A stretch of DNA of 14,741 bases from an uncultured Novosphingobium sp. Lineage in GTDB: Bacteria; Pseudomonadota; Alphaproteobacteria; Sphingomonadales; Sphingomonadaceae. The stretch spans positions 1 to 14,741 of the forward strand of contig CALCQB010000299.1 of assembly GCA_937897535.1 (NCBI GenBank), written 5' to 3'. Shown here one piece after another: positions 1 to 5,205 of this stretch. How positions within the stretch are numbered: the first letter of the stretch is position 1; each line of letters starts with the position of its first letter. The notes below the pieces were generated by a model. The model ran no database searches. It was not told where the DNA came from and was given only the letters and a program-made list of their open reading frames with translations. The position numbers were made by a program, and so were the translations under genes.

Positions 1-22
1 AATCCAGAGCCGCGCAAACCGC

Positions 23-54
23 CCTGGATTGCTTCGCTTCGCTCGCAATGACGA
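23..54. repeat. short intergenic repeat remnant upstream of thiD
   Basis: The stretch holds a short inverted pair, ATTGC at 28-32 and GCAAT at 45-49, around a CTTCGCTTCGCTC core, followed by GACGAAGG. From memory this pattern (GGATTGCTTCGC...GCAATGACG) recurs between genes in many Sphingomonadales and other alphaproteobacteria. Only one copy lies in this window, so calling it a repeat rests on recognition and not on a count. An outer pair AATCCAG (1-7) / CTGGATT (24-30) also exists. It ends about 25 bases before the thiD start. Confidence 0.45.
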
Positions 55-79
55 AGGTTTGTGTGGGCAGCACGAACTG

Positions 80-829
80 ATGCCCCCACCCCGCATCCTT
101 GCGATCGCCGGATCCGACAGCTCGGGCGGTGCGGGCATCCAGGCTGACATCAAGACGATCACCATGCTGGGCGGCTATGCGATGACCGCGATCACCGCGA
201 TCACCGCGCAGAACACGCTGGGCGTTACCGCAGTCGAGGTCCTCTCGCCCGAACTGATCGCGGCCCAGATCGATGCCTGCGCCTCGGACATCGGGGTCGA
301 TGCGGTCAAGATCGGGATGCTGGGTTCGCCCGCGATCGCAGCCGTAGTTGCCGACCGGATCGCGGCGCTTGGCGTGCCGATCGTGTTCGATCCGGTGATG
401 GTCGCGACCAGCGGGGCGGCTCTGGCCGATTCCGCGACCATCGCCGGGTTCGAGCGGCTGATGCGGCTCGCCACCCTCACCACCCCCAATGTTGCCGAAC
501 TGGCGGCGCTGGGCGGACACGAAGCGATGGCCGCGCGCGGCGTGGCCTACCTTGCCAAGGGCGGCGATGGCACCAGCGAGCGGGTCGAGGACGTACTGTG
601 CCTGCCCGGCGCAGCTCCGCACGTTATGGCCGGCACCCGGATCCACACCCGCCACACCCACGGCACCGGCTGCACCCTGTCGAGCGCGATCGCCACCTAT
701 CTCGGGCGCGGGCTGGAATTGCCCGAAGCGATCGACCGGGCCCGGCTGTTCGTCCGTTCGGCCTTGCGCGCCGCCCCCGGCTTTGGAGCCGGCAGCGGGC
801 CGCTCGGCCACACCGAAGCCAGGGGGTAG
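80..829 (+). CDS. thiD: hydroxymethylpyrimidine / phosphomethylpyrimidine kinase ThiD
   Basis: ThiD phosphorylates 4-amino-5-hydroxymethyl-2-methylpyrimidine (HMP) and then HMP-P, giving the pyrimidine half of thiamine. It is a cytosolic ribokinase-fold enzyme. The 249-residue protein opens with the family signature LAIAGSDSSGGAGIQADIKT (residues 7-26), has DPVM at 104-107, TPNVAE at 135-140 and the anion-hole loop HTHGTGCTLSSA with Cys198 near the end. The length is slightly below the usual 260-270. The ATG at 80 is chosen because the signature begins about six residues later; a TTG at 29 in the same frame lies inside the upstream repeat and adds residues unlike the family. The Shine-Dalgarno is weak (GGGCAG region). 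No other thi gene is in the window, so it stands alone here, possibly as a salvage enzyme. Confidence 0.93.
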   Translation: MPPPRILAIAGSDSSGGAGIQADIKTITMLGGYAMTAITAITAQNTLGVTAVEVLSPELIAAQIDACASDIGVDAVKIGMLGSPAIAAVVADRIAALGVPIVFDPVMVATSGAALADSATIAGFERLMRLATLTTPNVAELAALGGHEAMAARGVAYLAKGGDGTSERVEDVLCLPGAAPHVMAGTRIHTRHTHGTGCTLSSAIATYLGRGLELPEAIDRARLFVRSALRAAPGFGAGSGPLGHTEARG

Positions 830-867
830 AGCGGCGGCTGGGAAATGCGAATCGCCCTACGCCAAAC

Positions 868-964
868 CCGTCTTTCCTGAGCTTGTCGAAGGACTGTCTT
901 TTTCTTCGTGCCGCTGCGCACTGCCGCAAGAAGGACAGTGCTTCGACAAGCTCAGCATGGACGG
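868..964. repeat. long imperfect inverted repeat (sphingomonad intergenic repeat)
   Basis: Two 31-base arms, 868-898 and 934-964, are reverse complements with 27 of 31 positions matching by hand; the uninterrupted core is CTGAGCTTGTCGAAG. The 35-base loop contains a further TTCTT (902-906) / AAGAA (928-932) pair, so the whole can fold as one long hairpin. This core motif is, from memory, abundant between genes of Sphingomonadaceae. It fills the gap between the convergent thiD and LOG-family genes, where it could block transcription from both sides. It lacks a T-tract, so intrinsic termination is only a possibility. The rest of the 830-1044 gap shows nothing else I can support. Confidence 0.75.
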
Positions 965-1044
965 AGTTGGTTCAGACCAAGGCTCGATGCACCAAGGTTT
1001 TTCCATTCACGCGTTGCTTCCGCCGTCAGACGTAACAACACACG

Positions 1045-1917
1045 TTAATCCAGTCCGTAGAACTCGCGGATGACCGCCCACGCGTCCTCGGCGCTCTCGA
1101 CCCAGTGGAACAGCTTCAGGTCATCGGCGTTGATCACGCCTTCCTCGGCCAGCGCCTCGAAATTGATCACCCGAGTCCAGAATTCGCGTCCGAACAGCAG
1201 GATCGGGATCGGCTTCATCTTGCCGGTCTGGATCAGGGTCAGCAGCTCGAAGAACTCGTCAAAGGTCCCGAACCCACCCGGGAACACCGCCACTGCCCGC
1301 GCCCGCAGCAGGAAATGCATCTTGCGCAGCGCGAAGTAGTGGAACTGGAACGCCAGCCGCGGGGTGACATAGGCATTGGGGGCCTGTTCGTGCGGCAGGA
1401 CGATGTTGAGCCCGATCGTTTCGGCCCCGGCCTCGACCGCGCCGCGGTTGGCCGCTTCCATGATCGACGGACCCCCGCCCGAGCAGACCACGAACTGCCG
1501 CATTCCCTGCTCGACGATCCCGCAGCTGCTGGCGATATGGGCGAGCTTGCGCGCTTCGTCATAGTAATGCGCCTTGGCCGCAAGCCGCTCGGCGATCGCT
1601 TTCTTCTCTGGCGCGGCATTGGCGACCAGCTCGGCCGCCGTTTCGGGCGAGGGAATCCGGGCCGAGCCATAGCAGACCAGGGTCGAGCCGATGTTGGCCT
1701 CATCGAGCAGCATCTCACACTTGAGCAGTTCGAGTTGGAACCGGACCGGCCGCAGCTCCTCGCGCAGCATGAAGTCGTTGTCGCGGAACGCCAGCTTGTA
1801 GGCCGGGCTGCGGGTTTGCGGGGTGGAGTGATCCTGCGATTCGACAAAGCCGGCTTCCTGCTCGGCCTTGTAGAAGCGGCGATGGTGGAGCCGCTTTTCC
1901 TTGTCCTGTTCTGTCAT
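1045..1917 (-). CDS. LOG family / TIGR00730 Rossmann-fold protein (nucleotide 5'-monophosphate phosphoribohydrolase-like)
   Basis: Proteins of this family cleave the N-glycosidic bond of nucleoside 5'-monophosphates, releasing ribose 5-phosphate; plant and some bacterial members activate cytokinins, while PpnN-type members act on ordinary purine and pyrimidine nucleotides. The 290-residue protein carries the family hallmark PGGFGTFDE (213-221), the upstream loop CSGGGPSIMEAANRGA (145-160) and the conserved ALRKM (196-200). It has about 75 extra N-terminal residues compared with short LOG proteins of about 190 residues, as in the longer TIGR00730 group. The ATG at 1917 has AAAAGGG about five bases upstream. 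A TTGACA lies at 1948-1953 on the minus strand, but I see no good -10 with it. Older annotation as 'lysine decarboxylase' is a known misnomer. The substrate cannot be told from sequence. Confidence 0.85.
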   Translation of the reverse strand: MTEQDKEKRLHHRRFYKAEQEAGFVESQDHSTPQTRSPAYKLAFRDNDFMLREELRPVRFQLELLKCEMLLDEANIGSTLVCYGSARIPSPETAAELVANAAPEKKAIAERLAAKAHYYDEARKLAHIASSCGIVEQGMRQFVVCSGGGPSIMEAANRGAVEAGAETIGLNIVLPHEQAPNAYVTPRLAFQFHYFALRKMHFLLRARAVAVFPGGFGTFDEFFELLTLIQTGKMKPIPILLFGREFWTRVINFEALAEEGVINADDLKLFHWVESAEDAWAVIREFYGLD

Positions 1918-1962
1918 TGCGCCCTTTTCGCCTGTCCTGCGGCGGCTGTCAAAACCTGGGCT

Positions 1963-2000
1963 CGAAAAGACCGAACCCGGCGCTCAAAACGAGGCCGGGT
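1963..2000 (-). terminator. intrinsic terminator of tRNA-Gln
   Basis: On the minus strand, 21 bases after the tRNA CCA end, ACCCGGC and GCCGGGT (2000-1994 and 1981-1975) pair perfectly. CTC/GAG extends the stem inside with one bulged C, around a GTTTT loop. The stem is followed by TTCGGTCTTTTC. It separates the tRNA from the LOG-family gene further downstream on the same strand, which would then need its own promoter. Confidence 0.7.
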
Positions 2001-2021
2001 GGGGTAGGTTCCGCTAAGAAA

Positions 2022-2095
2022 TGGATGCCCGACAAGGACTCGAACCTTGATTGACGGAGTCAGAGTCCGCTCTCTTACCATTAGAGGATCGGGCA
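2022..2095 (-). tRNA. tRNA-Gln (anticodon CUG)
   Basis: Read on the minus strand, this 74-base stretch folds as a complete cloverleaf. The acceptor stem TGCCCGA/TCGGGCA has 7 bp. The D arm is CTCT/AGAG with AATGGTA loop. The anticodon stem GCGGA/TCCGT ends in one G-U pair. The anticodon loop CTCTGAC has U33 and anticodon CUG. The variable loop is short. The T arm CAAGG/CCTTG has loop TTCGAGT. The CCA end is encoded (2022-2024). U1-A72 is present, the identity pair that GatCAB uses to select Gln-tRNA in organisms that charge by the indirect route, as is usual in alphaproteobacteria. The discriminator base is U73. CUG reads CAG, the favoured Gln codon at this GC content; a UUG partner must exist elsewhere. 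Confidence 0.93.
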
Positions 2096-2107
2096 ATCAG
2101 GGGCGTG

Positions 2108-2136
2108 CCTCTAGTCGCGTGTTCGGCCGACGTCAA
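2108..2136 (-). promoter_or_regulatory. sigma70-type promoter of tRNA-Gln
   Basis: On the minus strand TTGACG (2136-2131) is followed after 17 bases by TAGAGG (2113-2108), 12 bases upstream of the mature tRNA 5' end. The -35 is near consensus. The -10 is GC-shifted, as is common in alphaproteobacterial stable-RNA promoters. Transcription would begin about at the tRNA 5' end. Confidence 0.6.
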
Positions 2137-2167
2137 GCTTGATGGGCGGGGCGGGATTGACCGCCCC

Positions 2168-2196
2168 TTGCCCCTTTGCCCGGACCGGTCTAGCAT
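2168..2196 (+). promoter_or_regulatory. possible promoter of the ppx-rlmE operon
   Basis: TTGCCC (2168-2173), a 17-base spacer and TAGCAT (2191-2196) form a sigma70-like pair on the plus strand. Transcription would start near 2203, giving the ATG at 2252 a leader of about 50 bases and leaving too little room for the in-frame ATG at 2207. It sits back to back with the tRNA-Gln promoter. It is a match by eye in GC-rich DNA, so support is modest. Confidence 0.35.
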
Positions 2197-2251
2197 CAGG
2201 TCAGGTATGCGGCCCGCTGGCCGCGTGAAAACGATAAAGAGTGTGATTGAC

Positions 2252-3445
2252 ATGGCGGACTATTCTCCGCCGCCGCGTGGTGACAAGGGACAGAATGCCG
2301 ACCGGCAGGGGAGCGCCACAAGTTGCGATTCCACTGCCATTCCGCCCCCCCAAGACCCCGGTGGCCCCGGCCGGCCCGAACCCGCCGCCTGGCAGCAGGC
2401 GCAGCGCAGCGCCCCGTTCCACCGCCAGGCCTTTGCCGCGATCGACCTTGGCACCAACAATTGCCGCCTGCTGATCGCCCGCCCGCAAGGTGAGAACTTC
2501 GTGGTGGTCGATGCCTTCAGCCGGGTGGTCCGGCTGGGCGAAGGGCTGGCCCAGACCGGCCGGCTGAGCGATCTGGCGATGGACCGGGCGCTCGGCGCGC
2601 TGCAGATCTGCGCCGACAAGCTCAAGCGCCGCAACGTCCACCTGGCACGCTCGGTCGCGACCGAAGCCTGCCGCCGGGCCGAAAACGGCGCGGACTTCAT
2701 CGCCCGGGTGCGCGAGCAGACCGGGATCATGCTCGACATCATCAGCGCCAAGGAAGAGGCGCGCCTTGCGGTGCTGGGCTGCCACCTGCTGCTCGAATCG
2801 GGGGAAGGCCCGGCGATGGTGTTCGATATCGGCGGCGGTTCGACCGAGCTGGTGCTGGTCGAGACCCGGCCCGACGACACCCCGCTGATTCACGATTGGC
2901 AATCGGTGCCGTGGGGCGTGGTTTCGCTGACCGAAAGCTGCCCGGCCGAGCCGGACGATGCCGTGGGCCGCGCCGCGCGCTATGAGCAGATGAAGACGCT
3001 GGTCCGGGATAGCCTGGCCCCGTTCGCGACGCGGGCCAGGGACTGGCTCGAGCAGTCGGGCAAGGCCGATGGGCTGCGCCTGCTGGGGACCAGCGGCACG
3101 GTGACCACACTCGCCAGCCTGCACCTGGAACTGCCGCAGTATGACCGCAGCCTGGTCGACGGACTGATTGTCGAGACCCCTTCGATGCTGGGGCTGTGCC
3201 AGTCACTGGCGCGGATGACCCCGGCCGAACGCCGCGCCCAGCCCTGCATCGGGCGCGAGCGGTCCGATCTGGTGGTGGCCGGCTGCGCGATCCTTGAGGC
3301 GATCATCGAACTGTGGCCGGCTCAGCAGTTGGGGGTGGCCGATCGCGGCATCCGCGAGGGTATCCTGCGCGGGCTGATGGCCTCGGGCGGGGCAGGCGAC
3401 CGCGCCCGCGCCGCGCTGCGCCGGATGAAACGGGGTGAAGGGTGA
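2252..3445 (+). CDS. Ppx/GppA family exopolyphosphatase / pppGpp phosphohydrolase
   Basis: These actin-fold (ASKHA) enzymes hydrolyse terminal phosphates from polyphosphate and/or convert pppGpp to ppGpp; sequence alone does not separate the two. The 397-residue protein shows the phosphate-1 loop AIDLGTNNCRLL (63-74), SVATEACRRAENG (134-146), SAKEEARL with the catalytic Glu region (165-172) and the phosphate-2 loop FDIGGGSTEL (191-200). The first 55-60 residues are Pro/Gly/Gln-rich and probably disordered, an extension not found in the shortest members. Longer in-frame starts exist (2207 and 2051), but 2051 lies inside the tRNA gene and the likely promoter ends at 2196, so 2252 is preferred; its Shine-Dalgarno (AAAGAG, about 10 bases away) is only fair. 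The stop overlaps the rlmE start (GTGA), so the two are probably cotranslated. Confidence 0.88.
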   Translation: MADYSPPPRGDKGQNADRQGSATSCDSTAIPPPQDPGGPGRPEPAAWQQAQRSAPFHRQAFAAIDLGTNNCRLLIARPQGENFVVVDAFSRVVRLGEGLAQTGRLSDLAMDRALGALQICADKLKRRNVHLARSVATEACRRAENGADFIARVREQTGIMLDIISAKEEARLAVLGCHLLLESGEGPAMVFDIGGGSTELVLVETRPDDTPLIHDWQSVPWGVVSLTESCPAEPDDAVGRAARYEQMKTLVRDSLAPFATRARDWLEQSGKADGLRLLGTSGTVTTLASLHLELPQYDRSLVDGLIVETPSMLGLCQSLARMTPAERRAQPCIGRERSDLVVAGCAILEAIIELWPAQQLGVADRGIREGILRGLMASGGAGDRARAALRRMKRGEG

Positions 3446-4101
3446 GCAGATCCGGCAAGGACCCGAACGAGCGGCTGCGGACCGGCAAGAAACGCAGCAC
3501 CAGCTCGGCCCGCTGGCTGACCCGCCAGCTCAACGATCCCTACGTCAAGCAGGCCAAGGCCGAAGGCTGGCGTAGCCGCGCCGCGTTCAAGCTGCTCGAG
3601 CTCGACGAGAAATACGCCCTGATCAAGGGATCGAAACGCGTGGTCGACCTCGGCATCGCGCCGGGCGGGTGGAGCCAGGTGGTGCGCAAGCGCAATCCCA
3701 AGGCGGCAGTCGTGGGCATCGACCTACTGCCAACCGAGCCGATCGAAGGGGTGACGATCTTCGAGATGGACTTCATGGCCGACGAAGCCCCGGCCGCGCT
3801 GACCGAAGCGCTGGGCGGCGCGCCCGACCTGGTGCTGTCCGACATGGCCGCCAACACCGTCGGTCACAAGCAGACCGATCACTTGCGCACAATGGGTCTG
3901 GTCGAGACCGCCGCCGATTTCGCGATCCAGCACCTCAGCCCCGGCGGCGCGTTTGTGGCCAAGGTCCTGGCCGGCGGGACCGACACCGAGCTGCTGGCGC
4001 TGCTGAAGAAGCATTTCACCACGGTCAAGCACGGCAAGCCCCCTGCGAGCCGCAAGGATTCGTCCGAATGGTATGTGATCGCACAGGGGTTCAAGGGCTG
4101 A
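3442..4101 (+). CDS. rlmE: 23S rRNA (uridine-2552-2'-O)-methyltransferase RlmE (FtsJ/RrmJ)
   Basis: RlmE uses S-adenosylmethionine to methylate the 2'-OH of U2552 in the A loop of 23S rRNA, late in 50S assembly. The 219-residue protein has the complete K-D-K-E catalytic set: Lys50 in SRAAFK, Asp134 in LSDMAANTVG, Lys174 in FVAKVLAGG and Glu209 in SSEWYV. The SAM-binding loop DLGIAPGGWSQV lies at 69-80. Length matches the family (about 209-240). The basic N-terminus (residues 1-25) fits rRNA binding. It starts with GTG at 3442, overlapping the Ppx stop by four bases (GTGA), with GGGGTGAAGG just upstream. A GC-rich hairpin lies nine bases past the stop. Confidence 0.95.
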   Translation: MSRSGKDPNERLRTGKKRSTSSARWLTRQLNDPYVKQAKAEGWRSRAAFKLLELDEKYALIKGSKRVVDLGIAPGGWSQVVRKRNPKAAVVGIDLLPTEPIEGVTIFEMDFMADEAPAALTEALGGAPDLVLSDMAANTVGHKQTDHLRTMGLVETAADFAIQHLSPGGAFVAKVLAGGTDTELLALLKKHFTTVKHGKPPASRKDSSEWYVIAQGFKG

Positions 4102-4107
4102 CAACGC

Positions 4108-4138
4108 AAAAGGGCGGAGCCTTGCGGCCCCGCCCCTT
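4108..4138 (-). terminator. terminator hairpin between rlmE and the cytochrome c gene
   Basis: Arms 4110-4121 and 4126-4138 (AAGGGCGGAGCC and GGCCCCGCCCCTT) pair with one bulge and one mismatch around a TTGC loop. On the minus strand the stem is followed by TTTTGCG, so it mainly suits the cytochrome gene, which ends at 4161. On the plus strand only a weak T-run (TTCGTGTTT) follows, but it may also stop rlmE transcripts, because the two genes converge here. Confidence 0.65.
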
Positions 4139-4160
4139 CGTGTTTCGCTGAAGCGCGGCC

Positions 4161-5051
4161 TTACTTGGCGGTCTTCAGGTAGGCGATGATGTTGGCGCGT
4201 TCCTGGGCGTCCGAGAGACCGGCGAAGGTCATCTTGGTGCCGGGGGCGAACTTCGCCGGGTCGGTCAGCCAGGCGTCCATCGTGGCGTCGTCCCACTTGC
4301 CGCCCTTGGCCTTGAGCGCATCGGAGAAGGCATAGCCGCCGCGGCCCTGGGCCACGCTCTCGCCGTAAACCCCGGCGAGGTTCGGGCCGATCCCGTTGGC
4401 CCCGCCCGGATCGGCGTTGTGGCAGGCGGCGCACTTGGCGAAGCTCTTCTGGCCCTTGGCGGCATCGCCGACCACGGCAACGGCGGCCGGTTCGGCCCCC
4501 GCAGCGGGTGCGGCCGGAACCGGCGGCAGCGGCAGGTTCGAACCCTTGGAATTGAGATAGACCATCAGGTTGGCGCGTTCCTGCGGATCGGACAGGCCAG
4601 CGAAGCTCATCTTGGTGCCCGGGGCGAACGCGGCCGGGTTGGTCAGCCAGGCGTTCAGCGTGGTCCAGTCCCACTTGCCGCCCTTGCCCTTGAGCGCATC
4701 GGAGAAGGCATAGCCGCCGCGGCCCTGGGCAATGCCTTCACCCAGCACGGCATAGAGGTTCGGGCCGAGGCCATTGGCCCCGCCCTGATCGGCGTTGTGG
4801 CAGCTGGCGCATTTGGCGAAGGTCTTTTCACCCTTGGCCGCATCGCCCTTGGCCAGATAGGCTTCGAACGGGGTGGCGTCGGCCTTGCCGCCTTCGCCTT
4901 CCTGGACGACTCCGGCGATCTCGTAACCCATCTTCTCGGGCCGCTGGTGCTTGTCGGCGTGAAAATAGCGCGTGCTGACCGCCGAGAGGCCGAGCAGGAC
5001 GATGCCGGAAAACAGCGTCCATCCGGCAGTTGTGTTGAAACGGTCTGACAT
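4161..5051 (-). CDS. membrane-anchored di-haem c-type cytochrome with two duplicated c-domains
   Basis: Probably a periplasmic electron carrier between the bc1 complex and terminal oxidases, tethered by its N-terminus; the role is inferred from CycM-like architecture. The 296-residue protein has an uncleaved-looking hydrophobic segment (about 11-28), then KMGYEIAGVVQ (40-50). Two class I cytochrome c domains follow. Domain 1 (69-170) has haem motif CASCH (81-85) and Met148 in GTKMSF. Domain 2 (195-296) has CAACH (207-211) and Met274 in GTKMTF. A Pro/Ala linker (about 171-194) joins them. The domains are 126 residues apart and agree at 76 of 102 positions by hand count. The start MSDRF at 5051 is preferred over upstream codons because the anchor starts 10 residues in and GGGG lies about 7 bases before the ATG. 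Confidence 0.87.
   Translation of the reverse strand: MSDRFNTTAGWTLFSGIVLLGLSAVSTRYFHADKHQRPEKMGYEIAGVVQEGEGGKADATPFEAYLAKGDAAKGEKTFAKCASCHNADQGGANGLGPNLYAVLGEGIAQGRGGYAFSDALKGKGGKWDWTTLNAWLTNPAAFAPGTKMSFAGLSDPQERANLMVYLNSKGSNLPLPPVPAAPAAGAEPAAVAVVGDAAKGQKSFAKCAACHNADPGGANGIGPNLAGVYGESVAQGRGGYAFSDALKAKGGKWDDATMDAWLTDPAKFAPGTKMTFAGLSDAQERANIIAYLKTAK
4310..4352 (-). repeat. copy 1 of 43-base direct repeat inside the cytochrome gene
   Basis: This block is identical, base for base, to 4688-4730, 378 bases away (126 codons). It is the longest identical run of the duplicated cytochrome domain and encodes the end of AQGRGGYAFSDALK. Identity at third codon positions points to recent duplication or gene conversion. 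Confidence 0.85.
4688..4730 (-). repeat. copy 2 of 43-base direct repeat inside the cytochrome gene
   Basis: The matching block in the N-terminal haem domain. The flanking several hundred bases are also clearly alike but carry scattered substitutions, so the identical run is the least diverged part of a full-domain tandem duplication. Confidence 0.85.
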
Positions 5052-5092
5052 ATCGTGCCCCGTTGAGAATATAGCTGACTGGTTTGCGGGCC

Positions 5093-5121
5093 GCTCTAGT
5101 GTCGCGCCGCGCAGTGCGCAA
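5093..5121 (-). promoter_or_regulatory. possible promoter of the cytochrome c gene
   Basis: On the minus strand TTGCGC (5121-5116) and TAGAGC (5098-5093) are 17 bases apart, about 42 bases before the ATG at 5051. A TATATT at 5074-5069 is an alternative -10 but has no -35 partner at normal spacing. Confidence 0.35.
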
Positions 5122-5127
5122 GGGGCA

Positions 5128-5156
5128 TTGCGGCCCTGCGAAATGCCCCCTAGCCA
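5128..5156 (+). promoter_or_regulatory. possible promoter of the carboxyltransferase gene
   Basis: TTGCGG (5128-5133), 17 bases, then TAGCCA (5151-5156) on the plus strand, about 50 bases before the ATG at 5206. It lies back to back with the putative cytochrome promoter; the two -35 boxes are six bases apart, so the polymerases would compete. Confidence 0.35.
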
Positions 5157-5205
5157 CTGTCCCCATGTTTTGCCGGCAGGTGAGACGGCGGGAGGACGCG
5201 AGCGC

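Noticed and set aside
29..79. N-terminal extension of thiD from a TTG at 29
   Set aside because: The added residues are encoded by the intergenic repeat and are unlike ThiD N-termini.
2051..2251. N-terminal extension of the Ppx/GppA protein
   Set aside because: It would start inside the tRNA-Gln gene and cross its promoter; the region has promoter-like signals on both strands and not coding character.
2201..3124. 307-codon minus-strand frame opposite the Ppx/GppA gene
   Set aside because: Same reason: low-complexity GC-rich shadow of a well-supported gene.
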